Counted from the stretch's first letter, positions 1 to 7,628 are shown. The stretch: DNA of 37,082 nt from Mesorhizobium sp. B2-3-12 (GCF_006442205.1 NZ_VFVR01000020.1:1-37082); one strand, 5' to 3'. Notes: generated from the sequence alone by a model not told the origin. A program made the numbers and translations.

Positions 1-271
1 TGCCTATGGGCGCGCCGAGGTCGCCGGAGCGCTCGGAGCGTAGGACGGTTGCGCTTAGTGGGTTGGGCGAATTGGGGCCGATCGCGGACTATCCGCTTTC
101 AGCTCCCGCACCGACGAAAATTTACTTTCAGCTTTGCCGGCTGAGGTTTCGAGCTGGCCAAAGCGGACGCTCGCTAGCAGCGAGTCTCATGCGTACGGAA
201 GGTAGTTCATGATCTAGCATTGATGCCGCGGTCAACCTTAACCCCAATCTTTTGCGCCGTATTGCTCTGCA

Positions 272-601
272 TTAACGACGGCGTAGGGCGGCAATCTGAT
301 TGAACAGCTTCACCACTTCCTCGACATCACCGGGACTTCCGTCCCACACCTTTAGAGCGCTGCCAATTATGCGTGTAACGCTCTCGGTGTATTGCTCCCT
401 TGGGAGCGCCACTCCCAAGAACGTGCAAATTTGAACCACATTGGGATTTAGCGTTGCGAAGTGCCCGCCCAGTATGCGACTGAGACGGCTGGGCTCGATT
501 CCACTAAGGCTCGCTGCTTTCGCTGCGGATAGGCGCCGATCGACTAGTGCAATTTTGAGGTCTCTCGCGATTCTTGATGCTTCTTCAGTTGTCAGCCTCA
601 T
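272..601 (-). CDS. Small XRE-like helix-turn-helix regulator
   Basis: A 109-residue protein with a Cro/XRE-like helix-turn-helix at about residues 22-48 (AAKAASLSGIEPSRLSRIL), followed by a short helical tail. I start it at the ATG at 601. A longer reading would begin at a TTG at 628, but that codon lies inside a perfect palindrome (620-639) that looks like an operator. The gene is divergent from the HD phosphohydrolase at 682, so the palindrome between them could control both directions. Known of the family: such small HTH proteins often repress their own promoter and that of a neighbouring accessory module. Its role as regulator of the cassette is inference. There is no effector or protease domain, so I cannot name its signal. 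Confidence 0.72.
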   Translation of the reverse strand: MRLTTEEASRIARDLKIALVDRRLSAAKAASLSGIEPSRLSRILGGHFATLNPNVVQICTFLGVALPREQYTESVTRIIGSALKVWDGSPGDVEEVVKLFNQIAALRRR

Positions 602-619
602 CCGTTTCGAATAGGATAG

Positions 620-639
620 AACTTGCAAATTTGCAAGTT
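620..639. promoter_or_regulatory. Perfect palindrome, probable operator
   Basis: AACTTGCAAATTTGCAAGTT is a perfect 20-bp palindrome in the 80-bp gap between the divergent HTH gene and HD phosphohydrolase gene. Its edge is 19 bp from the HTH ATG and 43 bp from the HD ATG. Symmetry and position fit an operator bound by the HTH protein as a dimer. No experimental support is available from sequence alone. Confidence 0.6.
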
Positions 640-681
640 CATTGATCTGTGATGACCGATTGGTAGTTTAGGGGTGTGGGC

Positions 682-1239
682 ATGGCGTGGAGCAGGCAGC
701 AGGTAACAGCGGTGAAGATAGACGTCGGGCCCTCTATCATGTTGCACAGCGGCGCCTGGCTGGACCTGCTCTCGCCCCGTACCAGCGATTTTACCATCGA
801 GGATATTGCCCACGGTCTGGCGCTTCAGTGCCGTTATGCGGGCCAGTGTCTCGATTTTTACTCTGTGGCCGAACACAGCCTGTTGGTGAGCAATCTCGTG
901 GAAGAGGATCCCTTGGCCGCTTTGCTGCACGATGCGGCGGAAGCTTTCCTTGGCGATATTACGCGCCCCCTCAAGCAGATGCTTCCGGACTACAGGCAGA
1001 TTGAAACTGAGATGCAGCGCGCGATCGCTGAGCGGTTTGGCATCAGCACTCAGCCAAATCAGGCAATCAAGCTAGCCGATCTGCGTGTGCTGGCCGCCGA
1101 ACAGGCTCAGATCATGCCGGCAGGCACGGACGAATGGGCTAAGCGCGATCGGATCGCACCCGCCCAAGTAAAGGTACGCTTCCTATCGCCGCGCGAAGCC
1201 AAGAGCGCGTTCCTTCGCCGATATCAAGCCCTGCAATAG
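682..1239 (+). CDS. HD-domain phosphohydrolase, YfbR/DatZ-like
   Basis: A 185-residue soluble HD-superfamily protein. The metal-binding residues are visible: His65 in YSVAEHS, His83-Asp84 in LLHDAAE, and Asp133 in KLADL. GDITRP (91-96) matches the GD-PxP segment of YfbR-like nucleotidases. Enzymes of this type remove phosphate from deoxynucleotides: YfbR acts on dNMPs, and phage DatZ acts on dATP. The substrate here cannot be read from sequence. I chose the ATG at 682, 7 nt after an AGGGG ribosome site (670-674); the GTG at 676 is too close to it. The gene follows the operator-like palindrome and precedes the kinase/synthetase fusion, so a role in nucleotide-pool control is likely. Close relatives, as I recall, are common in phages and in bacterial accessory regions. 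Confidence 0.85.
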   Translation: MAWSRQQVTAVKIDVGPSIMLHSGAWLDLLSPRTSDFTIEDIAHGLALQCRYAGQCLDFYSVAEHSLLVSNLVEEDPLAALLHDAAEAFLGDITRPLKQMLPDYRQIETEMQRAIAERFGISTQPNQAIKLADLRVLAAEQAQIMPAGTDEWAKRDRIAPAQVKVRFLSPREAKSAFLRRYQALQ

Positions 1240-1397
1240 AACTCGCAGCAAAAACCAACACAATTCGGCATCTCTCAACAAAAACCTTCGCGCGAGCTAT
1301 GGATTGATTTGAAATCGATGCATATCTCTTCGAAGTGGGGAGTCTGAGTCCTGGGCCGATGGGGAAGGATTAGAGCTCCTAGTGGCAGGAGGTTGCA

Positions 1398-2999
1398 CTG
1401 AATCCAATTTTCTTGGTGTCCGGTCCGCTTGCGGCCGGCAAGTCGATGTTTACCGAGCAACTGATGTCACGTTTCGACGCGAAACGCGTGTCCACACGGG
1501 CGCTATTGCTGCGCGCCAGCGACACCGATGATCGCGACGCGCTGATCAAGCTTGGCGACAAGCTCGACAGTGAGACCAACGGAAAATGGGTCCTCAATCA
1601 GTTTCTGGCTGAAACGAACGGGGCTCCGGCGGATCGGATCTGGCTGGTAGATGCGGTCCGGACGCTGGACCAGGTTAAGCACTTCCGCGACAAATTCGGT
1701 GACAGAGTCGTTCACGTCCACCTCACTGCGCCAATTGGTGTGTTGCGCGAGCGTTATCTGGCACGCAAGGCGGAGATCCGGGAGTTCAACAGCTACGACG
1801 AGGCACGCGAGCACGGGGCGACTGAAAGCAAGATCGAGGCGCTAGCGGAAGTCGCCAACGTGGTTTTGGAAACCCACCGTTCAAGCCCCCGATCGTTGCT
1901 CGCTCAGGCAACTGCGGGACTTGGCCTGTTTCCACGCGACGTTGCCCGGTGTGTTGACGTTCTGGTCGGCGCTCAGTACGGAAGCGAGGGGAAGGGCAAT
2001 ATCTGCGCCTTTATCGCCAAGAACTACGATGTTCTCATGCGGGTAGGTGGACCCAATGCTGGGCATAAGGTCGCCAGTCCCAAGTACGACTACATCCAGC
2101 TGCCCTCGGGAACGCAAAGCAATCCTGACGCAAAGATTCTGATCGGCTCGGGCGCGACCCTCTCAGTCAAGCAGGTGCTCAAGGAGATCTCTGACCTCAA
2201 GCTCACCGAAGACAGGCTGTCGATCGATCCGCAGGCAATCATCATCGAAGACAGCGACATCGAACGGGAAGCAGGCACCCTCGAGGTCATCGGCTCGACC
2301 AAAAAGGGCGTCGGAGTTGCTACGGCGCGAAAAATCCTGGGGCGAGACGGCAACGAGTACTGGGGCAGTAAGGTCCGCCTCGCCAAACACGTCGTGGAGT
2401 TCAGGCCGTTCATCCGTGACACCAAAGTCGAACTCGAGACAGCTTATGCTGCCGGCAAGTCAGTGCTCCTCGAGGGCACTCAGGGAACCGATCTCAGCCT
2501 GCATCACGGTGAGTACCCATTTGTAACCTCGCGCGAGACAACAGCATCCGGTTGCCTCGCCGATGCCGGCATTGCACCAACGAGGGTCCGACGGGTGATC
2601 ATGGTCATGCGGACCTATCCCATCCGCGTCGGCGGCACGTCCGGGCCGATGATGCACGAGATTACGGTCGAGGACATTGCGGCGCGGAGCGATATTCCTG
2701 CGGCGGACCTGCACAAGATCGAAGTTGGCACTGTGTCCGGAAAGGAACGCCGCATCGCCGAGTTTGACTGGGAGCAGGTGCGACGCGCCGCCAGCATCAA
2801 CGGAGCAACGGATATTGCGCTGACCTTCGCCGACTATCTCGGAATCGACAATCGCAAGGCGCAGACCTTCGAAGAGCTCAACGCAACGACCAGGGACTTC
2901 ATCGAGCGGGTGGAGAAGGTTACCAACGCCCGCGTGTCGCTGATTTCCAAGGACTTCGGGAAGGACGCCGTCATCGTTGACCGGCGGCAGTGGAACTGA
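1398..2999 (+). CDS. Kinase-like domain fused to PurZ/PurA-like adenylosuccinate synthetase
   Basis: A 533-residue two-domain protein. Residues 1-175 carry a P-loop (GPLAAGKS, 9-16) and a kinase-like segment with RxRY-type arginines, similar to dephospho-CoA and NMP kinases. Residues 187-533 are an adenylosuccinate synthetase of the short type (about 350 residues, versus about 430 for E. coli PurA). Seen: GAQYG-Ser196-EGKG where PurA has GDEGKG; NAGH with the catalytic-acid His223; IGSTKKGVG (298-306); EGTQGTD; TYPIRVG; GTVSGKERR; and TFADYL where PurA has TKLDVL. Loss of the PurA Asp13 base to Ser is what I recall for PurZ, which joins dGMP to aspartate. The frame opens after TAG at 1380-1382 and has no ATG near the P-loop. 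AGGAGG (1387-1392) sits 5 nt before CTG 1398, so I start there; TTG 1413 is the conventional alternative. The fusion suggests that a synthesised nucleotide is phosphorylated in place (inference). Confidence 0.88.
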   Translation: MNPIFLVSGPLAAGKSMFTEQLMSRFDAKRVSTRALLLRASDTDDRDALIKLGDKLDSETNGKWVLNQFLAETNGAPADRIWLVDAVRTLDQVKHFRDKFGDRVVHVHLTAPIGVLRERYLARKAEIREFNSYDEAREHGATESKIEALAEVANVVLETHRSSPRSLLAQATAGLGLFPRDVARCVDVLVGAQYGSEGKGNICAFIAKNYDVLMRVGGPNAGHKVASPKYDYIQLPSGTQSNPDAKILIGSGATLSVKQVLKEISDLKLTEDRLSIDPQAIIIEDSDIEREAGTLEVIGSTKKGVGVATARKILGRDGNEYWGSKVRLAKHVVEFRPFIRDTKVELETAYAAGKSVLLEGTQGTDLSLHHGEYPFVTSRETTASGCLADAGIAPTRVRRVIMVMRTYPIRVGGTSGPMMHEITVEDIAARSDIPAADLHKIEVGTVSGKERRIAEFDWEQVRRAASINGATDIALTFADYLGIDNRKAQTFEELNATTRDFIERVEKVTNARVSLISKDFGKDAVIVDRRQWN

Positions 3000-3009
3000 G
3001 GAGCTGCGG

Positions 3010-3699
3010 GTGCAGGAAAACGAACTGATCAGCAGTTATCCGCGGCTGTACCATATGGCGGAGGACGGTTCGTTCCCATCGATTCGGGATCACGGGCTGA
3101 TGAGCGCGACAGCGCTCCTTGATACTTACGGGATTTCTGGCGACCAGCGGCTTGCCATTGAGGAGAGGCGTCGGCCCGAGAGTGTCGATATCGCAAAGGA
3201 TGGGCTGCCCAACGCCGTCATCCGCGACAATAACCCGATGAGCGACAGCGCGCTACAGAAGTGCCTTCAGGACGGGCTGACACCATTTCAGTGGTACAAG
3301 ATACTCAATGGCAAGACCTTCTTTTGGCTGCACAAGAGGCGGCTGCACAGGCTTCTGGCGGCCAAGGCATACCGGAAACGGCCGCACACAATTCTGACGT
3401 TTGACACTGCGTCCTTGGTCGCCGCCCACCGCGACAACATCCTCCTCAGCCCGATAAACAGCGGGTCCACGATCATGAATCCCCAACCGAGAGGGAAGGG
3501 CACGTTCGTGAAGATTGCCGACTATCCGTTTGCCGAGCGAAGGAAAACGAGACCCCTGGAAAATGCCTTGGTCGAGCTAACCGTCGCCTACAGCGTCCCG
3601 GATGCCGCCAATCACCTTCTGGCGGCGCAATGCGTCAACGGCGATGAAATCAAGGATCTGTGGCGGAGGTCAGGCAGCCATCCGCACGAGGGCCTCTAG
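3010..3699 (+). CDS. DUF7002-like protein, possible ADP-ribosyltransferase fold
   Basis: A 229-residue protein that I recognise as the family I remember as DUF7002; no function is established to my knowledge. Conserved-looking blocks are RLYHMA (12-17), SIRDHGLMS (24-32), RDNNPM (72-77), TFFW (103-106), NSGST (150-154) and VELTV (188-192). The order His, aromatic, Glu resembles the H-Y/F-E pattern of ADP-ribosyltransferases such as DarT and PARPs, so an NAD-using transferase is possible but unproven. The start is GTG 3010, 6 nt after GAGGAG (2998-3003), with a 10-nt gap to the kinase/synthetase stop, so the two are probably co-transcribed. Its TAG stop overlaps the stop of the opposing gene in a CTAG. 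It may be the effector or the modifying enzyme of the cassette (inference). Confidence 0.72.
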   Translation: MQENELISSYPRLYHMAEDGSFPSIRDHGLMSATALLDTYGISGDQRLAIEERRRPESVDIAKDGLPNAVIRDNNPMSDSALQKCLQDGLTPFQWYKILNGKTFFWLHKRRLHRLLAAKAYRKRPHTILTFDTASLVAAHRDNILLSPINSGSTIMNPQPRGKGTFVKIADYPFAERRKTRPLENALVELTVAYSVPDAANHLLAAQCVNGDEIKDLWRRSGSHPHEGL

Positions 3700-5099
3700 G
3701 CTGGTACTGCCAACCTGGCTGGTCGCTTGGCCTTTCGGACGAGGTCGGCCAAGTGACTGGTAAGTCCGATCTCGCCTTCAATCTTCACCCCTGCATCGGC
3801 CGGCATGTCATGTAGGAATGTTCGCAGCGCCTCGAGCCCTTCTGCCGCTTCGAAGGTTAGCCAGCGGGTCGCCTCTCCCGGCACCAAGACAGTCTGTGAT
3901 GTTTGGGTTGCACCGCGATGGAGCTGCACCACCCAGACCATCTGACCGTCATAGACCCACTCGAAACGTACAGCTCCAAGCGAGCGGGACAACATGCCGT
4001 AAACCATGTCGACCTGCTCGGCCACGGCAGACGGCAGCTCTTCGGGATGGTCGATACCCAGCATGAAACCATCGCCCTCACCCGAGCGCCCTTCCACGAG
4101 CAGCGTTCCATCGATCGTGACAATGGCAGCGCCTGAATAGACCGCCGGCACCGCAGCCTGACAGATTACGGAAGCGATGGCAGTGTGGTTGGGATCCTCC
4201 GCGGACATAAGCTTGAATGGGTCAGTCCAGCCCTTGAGGGTTGTGTACTTTCCTGGCTCTGGCTCATGCGGACAGGTGCGGGTCCAGACCTCGTGACTTC
4301 CCGTTGGCTTTCCAAAGGTAAAGGGCGCAACGCGCCGCCCGAAAACAGTGGTAGCTGGCACATTTGCGCCTACGAGTTCGGCCATGAGCAGCCCGAACGC
4401 CTTGTCGCCGATATGTCGGCTGAAGCGGTTAGGCCAGCTCATGCTGGCAGTCGCCGCCGCCGTATTTCCGGGCTCCCACTCCCAGCATAGCGTGTAGCTG
4501 TTTTTCCAGCCGTGTGGCCGAGGATGAATGCTGAACTCGAGCCGTCCTTGGCCCTGTGTCTCCAGGTTAGGTCGAAATCCATAGATTTTCGTGAGCAGTT
4601 CAAGCGCCCAAGGCACGGGTAGGGAAGCCACCCCTGGCTTCTCGACGCACCGCGGTGTGTCATCAGGAGCGAACTCCATGATGCCGCCCTGGACCACGCC
4701 GGAAACCCCGCCATCATTGATGTCGATGGTCTCATTGGCGATCACGAACAGGCCCGACGAGATAAGGCGCTTCAGCCCCGCGAGAGCTTCCCGCACGTCT
4801 CGGATGCCGTAGACAAATTCTTTGCTCCGCGGACTGTCCGGGGCATAGCTGCGCAGATTTATCGAGGCATCCACACTCGCGGCCAGCAAGGCGGCAAGGG
4901 CCTCCTTTGCATCTGAGAAGTGGTGATTCGGGGCGTAACCGAAGACGCGCGAGTAACTCTGAGAGAACGCGCCACCGGACGTGGGAAAGAAGCTGATGAA
5001 TTGCGCCACGTTCCCGGTCTGCGCCAACGCGTCCAGCGATTCATCCTTGCGGAAATTCAAAGCGATACCCAATCCGATTTCTTCACCGGCCGACAACAA
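3696..5099 (-). CDS. PEP-synthase/ATP-grasp-like nucleotide-binding protein
   Basis: A roughly 467-residue protein of a family I cannot name. Two regions recall the PEP synthase/PPDK N-terminal ATP-grasp: DKAFGLLMAELVGANVP (232-248), like the opening of that domain, and VRFEWVYDGQMVWVVQLHRG (378-396), like its IEWa-d-g-lyllQaRP strand with Glu380 and Gln392. The segment 120-139 (NETIDINDGGVSGVVQGG) is glycine-rich and strongly patterned. The C-terminal PEP-transfer domains are absent, so it would bind ATP without being a full PEP synthase. The start is uncertain: TTG 5099 or TTG 5096, with GGAAGG just upstream; CTG 5108 also fits the frame. A perfect hairpin-forming repeat precedes it at once. 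It ends in a CTAG overlap with the facing gene and lies downstream of the phosphoesterase. Confidence 0.6.
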   Translation of the reverse strand: MLSAGEEIGLGIALNFRKDESLDALAQTGNVAQFISFFPTSGGAFSQSYSRVFGYAPNHHFSDAKEALAALLAASVDASINLRSYAPDSPRSKEFVYGIRDVREALAGLKRLISSGLFVIANETIDINDGGVSGVVQGGIMEFAPDDTPRCVEKPGVASLPVPWALELLTKIYGFRPNLETQGQGRLEFSIHPRPHGWKNSYTLCWEWEPGNTAAATASMSWPNRFSRHIGDKAFGLLMAELVGANVPATTVFGRRVAPFTFGKPTGSHEVWTRTCPHEPEPGKYTTLKGWTDPFKLMSAEDPNHTAIASVICQAAVPAVYSGAAIVTIDGTLLVEGRSGEGDGFMLGIDHPEELPSAVAEQVDMVYGMLSRSLGAVRFEWVYDGQMVWVVQLHRGATQTSQTVLVPGEATRWLTFEAAEGLEALRTFLHDMPADAGVKIEGEIGLTSHLADLVRKAKRPARLAVPA

Positions 5100-5107
5100 G
5101 CCTTCCA

Positions 5108-5134
5108 GCTAAAGGGCACATAGTGCCCTTTAGC
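5108..5134. promoter_or_regulatory. Perfect 12-bp inverted repeat upstream of the ATP-grasp-like gene
   Basis: The arms GCTAAAGGGCAC (5108-5119) and GTGCCCTTTAGC (5123-5134) pair perfectly around a 3-nt spacer. In the minus-strand transcript this would be a strong hairpin ending next to the GGAAGG ribosome site (5101-5106) of the gene starting near 5099. There is no T-tract on either side, so an ordinary terminator is unlikely. It could be an operator or an RNA element limiting translation. It shares no obvious sequence with the palindrome at 620-639. Confidence 0.55.
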
Positions 5135-5262
5135 GCCACCTGGGCAAGCGAATGTTCCCCGCTTTCCCGCCAGTTTTGCACAGGCCAAGAACAACTGCGC
5201 CGGTACACTCAAAAGTCGCACCTTGACGCGCGAGAGGACAATTCGATCGATTGGGATGAAGT

Positions 5263-6708
5263 TCAGGCCGCCGCCTTCGGCAATATCGGCGAGATTTCCA
5301 AGTCGCCACTGAAGAGGGATGAACCCGCTTTGCCGTCAGCACGCAATTCGCGCATCGTCAGGTGCATTTCCTTGTCACTCAAGCGGAAGAAGCAGTAAGT
5401 GTTGCGCTCGTTGCCGGGACGCCGCACTGGCGAAACGCCGGTACTGCCGTTTGAAACGACATAAATCGCTGGCTGTTGTGAAGCACCGGCAAGCGACTGA
5501 TTGTCGTATTTTACCACTCGTGGCATGTGTTCGTGGCCGTGAACTGCCAGTTGCACTCCAGCCTGCTGAGCAGCGTCCAAGATTCGCGGGGCATCTACCG
5601 AAAGCGTTATGCCCTTCTTATTCAGCGTTGCGACGCTGGTCACCGGCAAAAGATGGTGATGCAGGGCCATGATCTTGAATGTCGGTCGATCGATCCGTTC
5701 GGCACCAAGTTCGCGCAAGGCGTCGATCCCACTGTCGCCAATGTAGCCGTACTCGCTCCATTCGGTTTGAACGATGGTGCATGAGTTCAGCACCCCGATC
5801 AGCACATCTACATCACCGAATTGCAGTCGCCGAACATAGTTCAGCGTCTCCCTCCAACCGCGGCCTATCAGTTCCTCGCAGAAGATGCGGTACTGGAGCT
5901 CATGCTCGTATGTCGCCTGGTTGCTCACCGCCAACTTGGCGGGATCGACGCTCGACAGATCCATCGCGCGGACAATGTCATGGTTTCCGGGAACGGCCAC
6001 GATCTGGTCTCGCTCGAGACCGAGCGCCTTAGTGAGGCTCGCAAACTCCGCCAAGATGCTGCTGCGTCTGGCTTGGCTCCAGTCGCCCTTGGTCGTGAAG
6101 TCACCGGTAACCAGGATTGTGCCGATATCGTTCTGAGCACCTATCCTGTCCAGGTCGTCCACAAGGGCTTCCGTGAGCGTTTTCTTCGAGTTGCCGATAA
6201 CCGGTGTTTCGCCCTGCAGGCGAAAGTCGTAGTCCGGTCCGAAATGAAGATCGGACAGGTGGAGAATCCCCGACCGGTTGGCGCGGGTCGTCGCGGCTAC
6301 CCGGTCGGGCTGACGGGCGCTTCCATCGAGTGGCACCAGAGTGTGATCGCCAAACCTGTTTGCTACCTCATCGAGATATTCGCATGCCTGTATTTCGATG
6401 AGTTTGAACCAGCCGAAGATGCGAGTACGCTCGTCGACATAATAGCTTGGAACAGCAGCCAACTCGTCACCGTCCAGCAACCCGCGGCGCCAGACCTCAA
6501 CCGTCGCAGTGAACATCCGCCTGGTGGAGCGGTCGACGATATAGGCGATCGTTGGGCGTTTCATGGTGTCGAGCGCATCGAGGTGCTCGTCCTCGAACGT
6601 CTTCTTCCACCAGCCCCACCAGACGAAGCCCTTGGTCGAAATAATCTCACGGTGGGACTGAATGGTGTCGACGCCCGGCGTGGTGTCTCTGAACCTCAGC
6701 GCTATCAT
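5263..6708 (-). CDS. Calcineurin-like metallophosphoesterase with N-terminal sensor-like domain
   Basis: A 481-residue protein. Residues about 147-395 hold all motifs of a calcineurin-type two-metal phosphoesterase: LHLSDLHFG (Asp153, His155), TGDFTTKGD (Asp203), VPGNHD (Asn242-His243), ALHHH (His350) and VHGHEH (His390, His392). The first 130 residues form a separate domain with RFRDTTPGVDTI and a run WWGWWKK (30-36) that I do not recognise; its tryptophans and position suggest ligand sensing. Substrates of the superfamily include cyclic nucleotides, nucleotides and nucleic acids, and this one cannot be fixed from sequence. I start at ATG 6708, which overlaps the upstream TGA as ATGA (6705-6708), instead of the GTG at 6759. 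Translational coupling to the methyltransferase-like gene is therefore likely. Confidence 0.85.
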   Translation of the reverse strand: MIALRFRDTTPGVDTIQSHREIISTKGFVWWGWWKKTFEDEHLDALDTMKRPTIAYIVDRSTRRMFTATVEVWRRGLLDGDELAAVPSYYVDERTRIFGWFKLIEIQACEYLDEVANRFGDHTLVPLDGSARQPDRVAATTRANRSGILHLSDLHFGPDYDFRLQGETPVIGNSKKTLTEALVDDLDRIGAQNDIGTILVTGDFTTKGDWSQARRSSILAEFASLTKALGLERDQIVAVPGNHDIVRAMDLSSVDPAKLAVSNQATYEHELQYRIFCEELIGRGWRETLNYVRRLQFGDVDVLIGVLNSCTIVQTEWSEYGYIGDSGIDALRELGAERIDRPTFKIMALHHHLLPVTSVATLNKKGITLSVDAPRILDAAQQAGVQLAVHGHEHMPRVVKYDNQSLAGASQQPAIYVVSNGSTGVSPVRRPGNERNTYCFFRLSDKEMHLTMRELRADGKAGSSLFSGDLEISPILPKAAA

Positions 6709-7628
6709 CGGTGTTGCCACTCTGCAGTTCTCCAAAAGGGTGGTTTCGGGATGCGCCACTCTTCAAGTGCCGGATATATACGAAACAGTTCCGTCGGCGG
6801 TAGCTCCGAGGTCAAGTACGCCCGCAATGCCTGAATCAGATGATGGCCGTCGCTGACCACGGCGACCTCGTTCTGTGAACTCCACAAATCGATACTGTCC
6901 CGACCGAGCGCCCGCCGGCTTACATGAGGCCATGTCCATCCCTCGGCTCCGAGGACTTGTGCCACTGTCGACAGACCGGTGGAGTGCGGAGTATCACGGA
7001 TGGCGAGCTGATAGTCGTTGATCGTGAAGCGAATCCACCGCCCCGGCTCAATGTGGGGTGGCGGCATACTAGGTTCGCAGTTGACCGATATGCAAACAAG
7101 GTCGCCACGTCGAGCCTCTCTATCGGAACTTATGCCCCCAGTCCTCCTGACGGCCGCCTGTTCGAACTCTGGCGACAGGTATTCTATCGCGATGCCAGCA
7201 TCATCCAGATTCCCCCATCCACCGACCCAGCTAGCGAGTTCTTGTCGTTCCGCCCTCCCGGTTGGCCGGGTATGCTCTGGCCAAAGGGTAGCGAGGATTT
7301 GCCCTCCTTGGCCGACGACCGAAGCTGCCCAAGCTATCCATCGTTTCGCCTCGGCTGGATACCAAGGCGGATCCAGAATTGCCATCGATTGCTGGATCTT
7401 CAGCGTCACTTCTCCGACGTCGGCTATGATGTGTTTCCTGACGTTTTGGAAGGGCTGCCGGTCGACCAGAATCGAATCTCTTGAAGCTAAATCGAGGTAG
7501 CGAGACACAGAGGGCGTGCCTACGGCTAGGACGGTTGCCTCAGGCAAAGCCAAGCCACATATCGCCTGAACTGATGCGGCGGAGTATCGCCAGTCGAAGT
7601 CGAGGGGATGAGGTTGAGGCAGGCGCAG
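6705..7628 (-). CDS. DPPW methyltransferase-like protein with unusual start
   Basis: About 307 residues. The recognisable motif is AILDPPWYP (83-91 when counted from CTG 7628), the catalytic DPPW of MT-A70-type N6-adenine methyltransferases, followed by VVGQGGQILATLWPEHTRP as in class I methyltransferases. The target could be DNA, RNA or a nucleotide; no target-recognition domain is obvious and no restriction gene is present. The first TTG in frame is 7553, but the frame stays open and protein-like upstream, with LRLPQPHPLDFDWRYSAAS continuous with the downstream protein. CTG 7628 follows TGGAG by 7 nt and is my preferred start. The alternative is that the true 5' end was lost; an in-frame TGA lies at 7671-7673. 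It overlaps the phosphoesterase start by ATGA. Confidence 0.62.
   Translation of the reverse strand: MRLPQPHPLDFDWRYSAASVQAICGLALPEATVLAVGTPSVSRYLDLASRDSILVDRQPFQNVRKHIIADVGEVTLKIQQSMAILDPPWYPAEAKRWIAWAASVVGQGGQILATLWPEHTRPTGRAERQELASWVGGWGNLDDAGIAIEYLSPEFEQAAVRRTGGISSDREARRGDLVCISVNCEPSMPPPHIEPGRWIRFTINDYQLAIRDTPHSTGLSTVAQVLGAEGWTWPHVSRRALGRDSIDLWSSQNEVAVVSDGHHLIQALRAYLTSELPPTELFRIYPALEEWRIPKPPFWRTAEWQHR

Noticed and set aside
6..212. 68-residue open frame at the left edge
   Set aside because: Arg/Ser-rich without recognisable pattern or ribosome site; nothing supports it as a gene.
5821..6834. 337-residue plus-strand frame
   Set aside because: It lies antisense to the metallophosphoesterase, whose motifs are complete; the frame is a shadow.
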